From Gemmatimonadota bacterium (lineage in GTDB: Bacteria > Gemmatimonadota > Gemmatimonadetes > Palauibacterales > Palauibacteraceae): 6,457 nt of DNA. Shown one piece after another: positions 1 through 5,918 of the stretch (position 1 is its first letter; each line of letters starts with the position of its first letter). A program made the translations under genes and the position numbers. The stretch is from contig JAMJQV010000012.1 of assembly GCA_023554435.1 (NCBI GenBank), positions 1-6,457 on the forward strand. Direction: 5' to 3'. Under the pieces are notes generated by a model that was not told where the DNA came from, did not search any database, and worked only from the letters and a program-made list of their open reading frames with translations.

Positions 1-180
1 GAGCTTCCCTTTCTCGACGGCCCGGTTCAACTGCTTGGCGATGGCCCCCAGCCCCGTCTGCAGCAGGTCGTCGTTCACTTCGCGCAACACCGTCTCGTAG
101 CCCGACGCGGCGCTCACCTGGGCGATGCCGCGCCCCATCAATCCGCAGCCGATGACGCCGACCTTCTTTATGTCGCTCAC
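1..180 (-). CDS. 3-hydroxyacyl-CoA dehydrogenase (3-hydroxybutyryl-CoA type), N-terminal part, cut by window edge
   Basis: Only the first 60 residues are visible; the gene runs off base 1. It starts with GTG at 178-180 and reads VSDIKKVGVIGCGLMGRGIA, the beta-alpha-beta start of a Rossmann fold with the dinucleotide-binding motif GCGLMG at residues 11-16. This opening is typical of the NAD-binding domain of 3-hydroxyacyl-CoA dehydrogenases such as 3-hydroxybutyryl-CoA dehydrogenase, which interconvert 3-hydroxyacyl-CoA and 3-ketoacyl-CoA in the cytoplasm. The start is supported by AAGGAG at 187-192, six bases upstream. The gene lies 22 bases after the two-membrane-segment protein, so co-transcription is likely. 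A thiolase two genes further upstream would supply or use the 3-ketoacyl-CoA. The catalytic His/Glu and the C-terminal domain are outside the window, so chain-length preference and completeness cannot be judged. A fused multifunctional beta-oxidation protein is unlikely because the Rossmann domain is at the very N-terminus. Confidence 0.88.
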   Translation of the reverse strand, partial: MSDIKKVGVIGCGLMGRGIAQVSAASGYETVLREVNDDLLQTGLGAIAKQLNRAVEKGKL

Positions 181-202
181 GTACCGCTCCTTCGATTGGT
201 GG

Positions 203-1054
203 TTAGTCCAGGTCCAGCAAGCCCTTGAAGCCCGTGATCTTCTCGACCAGCGTGGGCCTGTCCGTCGAGAAGCCCGAGTCCCTCTCGAGTCGATCCAGGA
301 GACCCTGCACCGCCAGTGTCACCCGCTCACGACGCCGGGCCAGGGTCTTCGCCGTGCCCAGCGTGCCGACAGCGGCCACCCCTGTCGTTACGGCCGGGAA
401 CACTATCAAGGCCTCTGCGCCACCGCCGAGAACGGCACCCAGGGCCGAGCCCAGCGCGAACACGCCGATGCCTCCGTACCAGCCGAGGGCGTGGCCGGTT
501 CGCGTATTCGAGATGTCGGCGATCACACTCACCAGGGTACGACCCTCTTCCAGCGGCTGAGTAAGGACCGTAAGCGTCTTGGCACTGGCCAACTCGTAGC
601 CGCGTCCGCCGAAGTCCAGTCCGCGCTGAATCTGGCTCATGAAGTCGGAGGCGGGCTCCCAAACCTGCTGACCCGGGCGGTCGCGCACGCACCGCAGACT
701 CTCGCGGTCGTTGAGGTACGTGCGGAGCTTCTCCAGCACCTCTTCCGAGCTCCCGGGCACGACACGGCTCTCGACGATCGCGGCCTCGCCCCACAGGCGC
801 GTCGCGAAAGTCCGGTCTTCCGGCCGCGAAGGAACGAGTTCGTCCGCCCTGACCTCTGCCAGCGCCTGCCGAACGTACTTCCCTTCCAGACCTACTTCTT
901 CGGCGATGCGCTGAACTTCCTCGACATCGAGAGTGTCGTAGGTCTCCCCCCGGCCGAACTGCAGCTCGGCAGCCCGGTGGATGATCCTCTCGAGCTGCTC
1001 CTGCGATACCTCGGTCGGCACCGGGAACCGACTGCGTCCGCTCTCCTCAGTCAC
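203..1054 (-). CDS. Uncharacterised two-membrane-segment protein downstream of slipin (283 aa)
   Basis: I do not recognise a named family. The N-terminal third (about residues 14-75) is charged and helical, with a short segment around YDTLDVEEVQRIAEEVGL that looks like a small helix-turn-helix-like bundle. Residues 80-185 are a mixed alpha/beta region. Two hydrophobic, Gly/Ala-rich segments at about 188-208 and 213-234 are separated by only a few residues and form a probable membrane hairpin. An Arg-rich stretch (LARRRERV, 238-245) and a helical tail follow, ending in GLLDLD. There is no signal peptide, so both ends probably face the cytoplasm. The start is GTG at 1052-1054, with AAGGTGG at 1064-1070 as a modest ribosome site; the first internal Met is residue 139, so a later start is unlikely. 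It follows the slipin gene by 46 bases and precedes the dehydrogenase by 22, suggesting one transcript. A link to the slipin is inferred from position only. Confidence 0.8.
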   Translation of the reverse strand: MTEESGRSRFPVPTEVSQEQLERIIHRAAELQFGRGETYDTLDVEEVQRIAEEVGLEGKYVRQALAEVRADELVPSRPEDRTFATRLWGEAAIVESRVVPGSSEEVLEKLRTYLNDRESLRCVRDRPGQQVWEPASDFMSQIQRGLDFGGRGYELASAKTLTVLTQPLEEGRTLVSVIADISNTRTGHALGWYGGIGVFALGSALGAVLGGGAEALIVFPAVTTGVAAVGTLGTAKTLARRRERVTLAVQGLLDRLERDSGFSTDRPTLVEKITGFKGLLDLD

Positions 1055-1100
1055 TCGCCCCGGCCACCTTCGGGTCGCGAGTCGAGACGGGAATCAACCG

Positions 1101-2063
1101 TCACTCGTCGACCTCTCTCTCGACACGCACACCCTCCGCTTCGTCGGTCTCCAGCTTCGCCTCCAGCGGACCCTCGGCAAGCAGGGCGGCCTTGCCCCCG
1201 GGCTCGGATATGCGTGAAGGCATGCTCAGGCCCGTGGCCTCATCCGCCGCCTTTCGAGCACTCGCTTCGAGCGCCTCGATCTCTTCCTTCTCCGCTGCCG
1301 TCAGTTCCTTCCGCTCCTCGAACATCTTCTTGAAGGGAGAGAACAGATCCACCGGAAGTGGGAACAGGGTGGTCGAGTTGTTCTCGGCCGCGATCTCCGA
1401 AGCCGTCTGCAGGAACCGAAGCTGCAACGAAGCCGGCTGCAGGCTCAGCAGCTTGGCCGCATCCTTGAGCCGCGACGCCGCCTGGAGCTCACCCTCGGCG
1501 TTGATGACCTTGGCGCGGCGCTCGCGCTCGGCCTCTGCCTGCCGGGCCATCGCCCGCTTCATTTCCTGCGGCAGGTCGACGTCCTTGACCTCGACTCCCG
1601 TGACGTCGACCCCCCATTCGTCCGTTCCCTCGTCGATGATGCGCTGCAGAATGCGGTTGAACTTCTCACGCTCCGCCAGCAGTTCATCGAGTTCCGCCTG
1701 CCCGATCACCGAGCGAAGGGTCGTCTGCGCCAGCTGAGAGGTGGCGAACAGGAAGTCCTCGATCTCGAGAACGGCGCGCGACGGGTCGCGGACCTTGAAG
1801 TAGAGGACCGCATTCACCTTCACGGACACGTTGTCCCGCGTGATCACGTCCTGCGGCGGGATGTCCATGGCGATGATACGCAGGCCCACCCGGACCATGC
1901 GTTCGATGCCGAAGGGAACCAGGAAGATCAGCCCCGGACCGCGCACCGGGCGCACGCGGCCGAGTCGAAACACCACCGCGCGTTCGTACTCGCGGAGGAT
2001 CCTGAGACTGGTCGATAGCGCCGCGGCACCGCCGATGGCGATCAGAGCGAGAATGACATCCAT
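1101..2063 (-). CDS. Slipin / stomatin-like SPFH (band 7) membrane protein
   Basis: A 320-residue member of the SPFH/band 7 superfamily, closest by eye to bacterial slipins, which are membrane-anchored scaffold proteins that oligomerise at the inner membrane. Residues 2-19 form one hydrophobic anchor. Then come the family hallmarks: REYERAVVFRLGR (24-36), GPGLIFLVPF (42-51), MDIPPQDVITRDNVSV (66-81), VNAVLYFKV (83-91) and the TTLRSVIGQAELDELL region (114-129). A charged, coiled-coil-prone helix (MARQAEAERERRAKVINAEGE, about 172-192) precedes the conserved stretch NNSTTLFPLPVDL (228-240). The last 70 residues are acidic and helical, longer than the shortest family members. The start at 2061-2063 is chosen because GGAGG at 2069-2073 lies five bases upstream; an extension to 2153 would add 30 non-conserved residues. 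Slipins are commonly paired with NfeD proteins; none is visible here, and the next gene is the unknown two-membrane-segment protein. Confidence 0.93.
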   Translation of the reverse strand: MDVILALIAIGGAAALSTSLRILREYERAVVFRLGRVRPVRGPGLIFLVPFGIERMVRVGLRIIAMDIPPQDVITRDNVSVKVNAVLYFKVRDPSRAVLEIEDFLFATSQLAQTTLRSVIGQAELDELLAEREKFNRILQRIIDEGTDEWGVDVTGVEVKDVDLPQEMKRAMARQAEAERERRAKVINAEGELQAASRLKDAAKLLSLQPASLQLRFLQTASEIAAENNSTTLFPLPVDLFSPFKKMFEERKELTAAEKEEIEALEASARKAADEATGLSMPSRISEPGGKAALLAEGPLEAKLETDEAEGVRVEREVDE

Positions 2064-2068
2064 GGGAG

Positions 2069-2073
2069 CCTCC
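2069..2073 (-). promoter_or_regulatory. Ribosome binding site of the slipin gene (decides the start)
   Basis: On the minus strand GGAGG is followed by five bases and then the ATG at 2061-2063. An in-frame ATG four codons earlier (2073-2075) overlaps this site and has no comparable purine run at the right distance. The hydrophobic anchor also begins immediately after the chosen Met. Confidence 0.7.
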
Positions 2074-2179
2074 ATGGTCCCGAGGATCCGACACTTCCAG
2101 GAGCGATACCACAGGGCGGGCAGGACCCGACCCCGTAGTCGGTTAACATACACCGCGCGCGGCGGATGTGCCCCCTGGA
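2074..2179 (-). other. Intergenic leader between thiolase hairpin and slipin
   Basis: About 100 bases without a supported gene. If the hairpin at 2180-2226 ends the thiolase transcript, the slipin promoter must lie here. I see no convincing sigma-70 -35/-10 pair; the only AT-rich patch is around GTATGTTAACC (about 2142-2152). The frame upstream of the slipin Met is open through most of this stretch, but its predicted residues show no family features. Confidence 0.4.
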
Positions 2180-2226
2180 AGCCTGTTGAAGAACTGGAGC
2201 CGGCCGCTCCAGCTCTTCAACAGGCT
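2180..2226 (-). repeat. Long hairpin (21-bp stem, 5-base loop) directly after thiolase stop
   Basis: The arms at 2180-2200 and 2206-2226 are reverse complements except at one position, which becomes a G-U pair in the minus-strand transcript, so the RNA stem is fully paired over 21 bp with a GGCCG loop. The outer part of the arm reads AGCCTGTTGAAGA. The hairpin starts two bases after the thiolase TAG (2228-2230). Only two T residues follow it on the minus strand, so it is not a classic U-tract terminator. It could still stop transcription, protect the 3' end of the mRNA, or be a dispersed palindromic repeat of the REP type. The structure is plain; its role is inferred. Confidence 0.8.
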
Positions 2227-2227
2227 T

Positions 2228-3430
2228 CTAACCGTCGACCTTCACGATGACCGCGATTCCCTGTCCGCCGCCGATGCACGCGGAGCCCAGTCCGAGCCCG
2301 CCGCCCCGGCGATTCAGCTCGTGCAGCAGGTGACTCGTGATACGTGCCCCGGTGGCGCCGAGCGGGTGGGTCAGAGCGATCGCCCCGCCGTTCACGTTCA
2401 CACGCTCACGATCGAGGCCCAGCTCCCTCTCGACCGCCACGTACTGCGGAGCGAAAGCCTCGTTGACCTCGACCAGGTCGATGTCTTCGAGGGCGAGGCC
2501 GGCCTTGTCGAGCGCCTTGCGAGCCGCCGGCGCCGGCCCGATGCCCATGATCCGCGGCGGGACCCCGGCGACGGCCCACGAAACCAGGCTGCCCATCGGC
2601 TTGATTCCGTGGGCCGAGGCGAACTCGGAATCGGAGATCACCAGCGCGGCCGCGCCGTCCCCGATTCCGCTTGCGTTTCCGGCCGTGACCAGCCCGTCCT
2701 TCTTGAAGTAGGGCCGGAGCGACGCCAGGGCCTCCGGCGTGGTGTCCGGCCGCATGTGCTCATCCCGCTTGAATTCGGTCTCCTTGCCACGCTTGAGCAG
2801 GGTCACGGGAACGACCTCCTCGTCGAACTTGCCCGCGTCCCACGCTGCACCGGCCCGAGTCTGACTTCGCACCGCATAACCATCGACCTCCTCGCGGCTG
2901 ATGTCGTACTCGTCGGCCAGGTTCTCGGCCGTCTGCGCCATCGAGAAGCCGCAGTACGTGTCGGTCAGTGCCTCCCACAGCGAGTCCTCGAAAGGAACCG
3001 ACGGCCCAAGCCGCAGGCCCCAGCGCGCCCCGCGCACCACGTGTGGCGCCTGGCTCATGGACTCCGTGCCTCCCGTGAGACAGACTCGCGAGCCGCCGTA
3101 CAGGATGTCCTCGGCACCGTCGATTACGGCCTGGAACCCGGACCCACACAGGCGGTTCAGCGTCATGGCCGGGACTTCGATCGGCAGTCCGGCATTCAGA
3201 CCCACGTGACGGGCCAGGTACACGGCATCGGCCGATGTCTGGATCACGTTCCCGAAGAACACCTGCCCGTATTCCGACGGATCCACTCCCGCTCTCTCCA
3301 CTGCGGCTCTGCCGGCGAGGATGCCGAGCTCGGTCGCCGAGTGATCCTTGAGGCTGCCGCCGAACGTCCCGAACGGGGTCCGCACCGCGGCGAGGAATAC
3401 GACCTGTTTATCGGATGCCATCGTTCCCAT
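2228..3430 (-). CDS. Acetyl-CoA C-acetyltransferase-type thiolase
   Basis: A complete 400-residue thiolase, close to the usual length of about 390-400. It catalyses reversible condensation or cleavage between acetyl-CoA and 3-ketoacyl-CoA in the cytoplasm. The nucleophile Cys95 lies in LNRLCGSGFQA (91-101), and GGTESMSQAP (120-129) is the usual second conserved block. GNASGIGDGA (251-260), NEAFAPQ (323-329), His355 in GGAIALTHPLGATGAR (348-363) and the second catalytic Cys385 in GSACIGGGQG (382-391) complete the active site. The start at 3428-3430 is preferred over the ATG three codons later because AGGAG (3436-3440) lies five bases upstream. It follows the dehydrogenase gene by 18 bases, so the two are very likely co-transcribed. 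The biosynthetic form (acetoacetyl-CoA from two acetyl-CoA) and the degradative beta-oxidation form cannot be separated by eye; the 3-hydroxyacyl-CoA dehydrogenase nearby fits either. Confidence 0.96.
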   Translation of the reverse strand: MGTMASDKQVVFLAAVRTPFGTFGGSLKDHSATELGILAGRAAVERAGVDPSEYGQVFFGNVIQTSADAVYLARHVGLNAGLPIEVPAMTLNRLCGSGFQAVIDGAEDILYGGSRVCLTGGTESMSQAPHVVRGARWGLRLGPSVPFEDSLWEALTDTYCGFSMAQTAENLADEYDISREEVDGYAVRSQTRAGAAWDAGKFDEEVVPVTLLKRGKETEFKRDEHMRPDTTPEALASLRPYFKKDGLVTAGNASGIGDGAAALVISDSEFASAHGIKPMGSLVSWAVAGVPPRIMGIGPAPAARKALDKAGLALEDIDLVEVNEAFAPQYVAVERELGLDRERVNVNGGAIALTHPLGATGARITSHLLHELNRRGGGLGLGSACIGGGQGIAVIVKVDG

Positions 3431-3448
3431 GATCTCTCCTGAAGTGGT

Positions 3449-4504
3449 TCAGCCCGTCCCGATGTGATCGGCGATCCAGGCGCCGACCTGTTCCGTCGTG
3501 TGTGAGCCGGCGATGTCCGGCGTGCGAATACCCGCCGCCAGCGCCGCATCGACCGCTGCTTCGACTCTGTCGGCGGCCGCGTCGGCGCCGCCATCGCGAA
3601 ACAGCAGGGCCGTACTGAGAATCGCGGCCATCGGGTTGGCGGCTCCCGTTCCGACGATATCCGGAGCGCTGCCGTGCACCGGCTCGTACAGAGCGTGGCG
3701 GCCGGGATTCACGTTCGCGGATGGCGCCAGGCCCATACCTCCGACGAGTTCGGCGGCCAGGTCGGAGAGGATATCCCCCAGCAGGTTCGATGTGACGATG
3801 ACCTCGAACCGGTCCGGTGCCCGCACCAGCTGCATGGCCAGCGCATCGACGTACTGCATGTCGGCGTCGAGGTCCGGATAGTCGGCCGCGACCTCGGTGA
3901 ACACACGGCGCCACAGGCCGTACACGTGTGGAACCGCGTTCGCCTTGTCGCCCAGGGTCACCCGTCCCCGGCCCTCGGAGCTCGCGTACGCGAACGCCGA
4001 GCGGACGATCCGCTGGACGCCTGCTCGAGTGGCAATGGCTTCGCTCACGGCCCTCTCGTCGGGCCCACCGGCCGACTCGATTCGCCCTGCGCCCGTGTCC
4101 AGGCCCTCCGTGTTTTCGCGGAAGATGACGAAGTCGATGGGCCGATCATCTGCCGATCGCAGCGGGGACAGCTCTGCAAGCCTCAGTCGGGCGGGGCGGA
4201 AGTTGATGTACAGGTCGAGGCGAAACCTCAGGCCGAGGAGGATGTCCCTGGCGTGGCGGCCGTCGGGCACCCTCGAGTCTCCCACCGCGCCCAGCAGAAT
4301 CGCGTCGAAATCGTCGCGCAGACGGGCGAAGCTCTCGTCTGACAGGGTCTCGCCAGTGGCCAGATAGTGGTCCGCTCCGTGCGGAAACAACTCGGTTCGG
4401 ATATCGGCGAGCCCGGCGGAGACGCACGCGTCCATCACGCGTTCGGCCTCACGCACCACCTCGGGGCCCACTCCATCCCCTGGAATCAGGGCGACACGAA
4501 TCAT
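3449..4504 (-). CDS. NAD-dependent beta-decarboxylating dehydrogenase (isopropylmalate/isocitrate dehydrogenase family)
   Basis: A 351-residue enzyme of the family that oxidises and decarboxylates 2-hydroxy acids (3-isopropylmalate, isocitrate, homoisocitrate, tartrate/D-malate). It starts IRVALIPGDGVGPEVV. Substrate-binding arginines sit at R93, R103 and R129 (FRENTEG, 128-134). Lys187 is in GDKANAV. Metal-binding aspartates are D220, D244 and D248 in the SNLLGDILSDLAAELVGG block (239-256). HGSAPDI (278-284) carries an Asp where NADP enzymes usually have Lys, so NAD is expected. The RENTEG motif and the GDSRVPDG loop (75-82) differ from the classical E. coli-type LeuB and resemble actinobacterial LeuB and homoisocitrate- or tartrate-type enzymes, so the substrate is left open. 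No other leucine genes are nearby. The start at 4502-4504 is chosen because conservation begins there; only a weak GGAG lies 11 bases upstream. It leads an apparent two-gene unit with the thiolase. Confidence 0.92.
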   Translation of the reverse strand: MIRVALIPGDGVGPEVVREAERVMDACVSAGLADIRTELFPHGADHYLATGETLSDESFARLRDDFDAILLGAVGDSRVPDGRHARDILLGLRFRLDLYINFRPARLRLAELSPLRSADDRPIDFVIFRENTEGLDTGAGRIESAGGPDERAVSEAIATRAGVQRIVRSAFAYASSEGRGRVTLGDKANAVPHVYGLWRRVFTEVAADYPDLDADMQYVDALAMQLVRAPDRFEVIVTSNLLGDILSDLAAELVGGMGLAPSANVNPGRHALYEPVHGSAPDIVGTGAANPMAAILSTALLFRDGGADAAADRVEAAVDAALAAGIRTPDIAGSHTTEQVGAWIADHIGTG

Positions 4505-4548
4505 GGGCGGATCATCTCCGCTCGGTCCTCCGGTTGAGGGGTCGGTGG

Positions 4549-4585
4549 AAAAAAGAGGCCGGCGACCCCGGGGGGCGCCGGCCTC
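4549..4585 (-). terminator. Intrinsic terminator after the cytochrome gene
   Basis: Read on the minus strand, a perfect 10-bp GC-rich stem (arms 4576-4585 and 4555-4564, GAGGCCGGCG) encloses an 11-base loop of C and G runs and is followed at once by six T residues (4549-4554). It begins 33 bases after the cytochrome stop codon. This is a textbook Rho-independent terminator and separates the cytochrome group from the dehydrogenase-thiolase group. Confidence 0.93.
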
Positions 4586-4618
4586 GAGCACTGCAAGACT
4601 GCCGGTCGCGCCGGAGCG

Positions 4619-5104
4619 CTACTGGCTCAGCGTCCAGACGTACGCGGCGACGGCGTTGACCTGGTCGTCGGTGATCGCGGTGCCGCCCTTGGCCGGCATC
4701 GGGACCCCGGAACTCGACTGCTGCGCCGTGACACCTTCGAGGATGTTCTGAACGATCGACTCGTAGGAGCCATCGATGTGCAACCACTCGTCGTCCGTCA
4801 GGTTCGCGCCGAGGTTCGGGATGCCTTCCCCGTTAGCACCGTGGCACGACATGCAGATTCCGGCGCCGCCATAGATGCCCTTGCCCTCTTCCACCATGGC
4901 GGGCGTCACGCCTTCGGGAAGCTCCTGCGGCATGGCGTCCGTCGCCTCGGCCACATCCGTCTCCGCATCCGCGGCCGCCACCTGCGCCTGCGCGGGCGCC
5001 GCGTCAGCCGTCTCGCCGTTCGCGTTCGCGTCACCGCCGCAGGCCGACAGGCCGATGGCGACGAGGGCGACCAGCGTCAGCCCCCAGATCTTCTTCTCAA
5101 TCAT
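4619..5104 (-). CDS. Single-haem cytochrome c lipoprotein
   Basis: A 161-residue exported electron carrier. Residues 1-21 form a lipoprotein signal peptide: positive start (MIEKK), hydrophobic core, and lipobox LSAC with the lipidated Cys22, followed by GGD. Residues 23-60 are an Ala/Asp/Glu-rich, low-complexity linker that should hold the haem domain away from the membrane. The haem domain (about 65-161) has CMSCH at 84-88, giving covalent haem attachment and the His ligand, and Met136 in GVPMPAKGG as the likely second ligand. The C-terminal helix ends in AAYVWTL, as in cbb3-type class I cytochromes c. The protein should be anchored in a membrane facing the periplasm and shuttle electrons; its partner is not in the window. 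The ATG at 5102-5104 is chosen over a TTG two codons earlier because AGGAG (5114-5118) lies nine bases from the ATG but only three from the TTG. It is followed by a strong terminator. Confidence 0.94.
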   Translation of the reverse strand: MIEKKIWGLTLVALVAIGLSACGGDANANGETADAAPAQAQVAAADAETDVAEATDAMPQELPEGVTPAMVEEGKGIYGGAGICMSCHGANGEGIPNLGANLTDDEWLHIDGSYESIVQNILEGVTAQQSSSGVPMPAKGGTAITDDQVNAVAAYVWTLSQ

Positions 5105-5113
5105 CGTCAATTG

Positions 5114-5118
5114 CTCCT
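5114..5118 (-). promoter_or_regulatory. Ribosome binding site of the cytochrome gene
   Basis: AGGAG on the minus strand, nine bases before the ATG at 5102-5104. The in-frame TTG at 5108-5110 would have a spacer of only three bases, which disfavours it. A short palindrome (5127-5139) just upstream does not match a known operator. Confidence 0.6.
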
Positions 5119-5177
5119 GTGTGCGTCTTGAACATCAAGTGCTTCGAGGACGCGTATGACCGCGCCCCACTCTCCCA

Positions 5178-5876
5178 TTAGGTGGGCAACATCTTACCGC
5201 AAAGGGCGCAGTAACTCCACCCCCGCTCCACTTCCTCCCCACAGGCTGGACACGGCCATCGCTCCTGGTCCGCTCCGCAATGAGGACAGAACCTGGCGCC
5301 GGCCCGGTCCGGAAGCGGCGTCCGGCAACTTCTGCAGGGCTGCTGATGCCCGGAAGCGGCCGGCGGTTCCGGTGCATCCGTGGGAGCGGCGAGGCCATCT
5401 CCGGGAAGCCGACCGAGGGCGTCGGCGGATTCGTCCTGCGGTACCAGCAGCGGGTCGTCGAGTCCGGGGATGTGGTCCCCCCGCGAGCGGCCCGTTTCCA
5501 GATCCGAGATCGGTGGCCCCGTTTCGATGCCGGACGGCTCCTCGACGAGTTCCAGCCCACTCGACCCCAACCTGCGAAGCCTGACTTCCGAGGCGGCAAA
5601 CCGCTGCAACAGCGCAAGCCCCGGCTCGGGAGAATTCAATTCGTCACGAACGGCTTCCCGCAGGGCAGCCTCGGGAACTTGCAGGCTGTCGTCGTCCACC
5701 AGCAGCCGCAGAAATCCCACGTCGTACTCGCCTTTGCTGGCGAATCCCAGCCGATCGCGGCACAGCGGATACGGAAGAAGTCTTCGATGCAGTTCAGCCA
5801 CCGAGATCGGAATCTCTGGCGGCATGCCTTCCTCGGTGAGCCTCTGTGTCAGGAGGCCTCGCATGTCGTCACTCAT
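5178..5876 (-). CDS. Protein with C-terminal double zinc ribbon (about 232 aa), function unknown
   Basis: The C-terminus carries two four-cysteine zinc ribbons: C181-x2-C184-x12-C197-x2-C200 and C209-x2-C212-x10-C223-x2-C226, each second pair followed by Gly (CPHCG, CALCG). This arrangement resembles the double zinc ribbon (DZANK-like) domains found at the ends of many uncharacterised bacterial proteins. Residues 1-105 are predicted helical and charged, with no motif I recognise. Residues 110-178 form a Pro/Gly/Asp/Glu-rich, probably disordered linker. No signal peptide or membrane segment is seen, so it should be cytoplasmic. The start is one of two adjacent ATGs (5874-5876 or 5877-5879); GGAGG at 5884-5888 lies seven or four bases upstream, which slightly favours the inner one. 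It follows the TPR-like gene by about 40 bases and precedes the cytochrome by 73. The ribbons may bind protein or nucleic acid; nothing here decides which. Confidence 0.85.
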   Translation of the reverse strand: MSDDMRGLLTQRLTEEGMPPEIPISVAELHRRLLPYPLCRDRLGFASKGEYDVGFLRLLVDDDSLQVPEAALREAVRDELNSPEPGLALLQRFAASEVRLRRLGSSGLELVEEPSGIETGPPISDLETGRSRGDHIPGLDDPLLVPQDESADALGRLPGDGLAAPTDAPEPPAASGHQQPCRSCRTPLPDRAGARFCPHCGADQERWPCPACGEEVERGWSYCALCGKMLPT

Positions 5877-5883
5877 CATCTCT

Positions 5884-5888
5884 CCTCC
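5884..5888 (-). promoter_or_regulatory. Ribosome binding site of the zinc-ribbon gene
   Basis: A GGAGG core within the purine run GGGGAGGAGAG on the minus strand, immediately before two tandem ATG codons. It rules out the upstream in-frame GTG at 5901-5903, which would place this site inside the coding sequence. Confidence 0.65.
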
Positions 5889-5918
5889 CCGTTCACCACC
5901 CACCCACGATGCAACGGT

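Noticed and set aside
125..1333. A 402-codon plus-strand open frame over the minus-strand genes
   Set aside because: It is antisense to the dehydrogenase start, the two-membrane-segment gene and the end of the slipin gene. Its product is Arg/Pro/Ser-rich without domains, which is typical of chance open frames in GC-rich DNA.
2064..2153. A 30-residue N-terminal extension of the slipin
   Set aside because: The extra residues are not slipin-like, and the GGAGG five bases before the inner ATG marks the start at 2063.
2095..2180. Inverted pair TTCCAGG (2095-2101) and CCTGGAA (2174-2180) as element ends
   Set aside because: Seven-base matches separated by 72 bases are easily found by chance, and there is no target duplication or transposase.
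2168..3442. A 424-codon plus-strand open frame opposite the thiolase
   Set aside because: The minus strand encodes a full thiolase with every catalytic motif. The plus-strand product has no recognisable motif and begins inside the hairpin region.
5127..5139. Short palindrome CTTGA-ACA-TCAAG upstream of the cytochrome gene as an FNR/CRP-type operator
   Set aside because: FNR/CRP-type sites need a wider spacing between the TTGA and TCAA halves (six bases rather than three). A 5-bp inverted repeat is expected by chance.
5162..5187. Possible terminator at the end of the zinc-ribbon gene (CCCAC ... GTGGG)
   Set aside because: The stem is only about five base pairs, overlaps the stop codon and has no T tract, so it is not a credible terminator.
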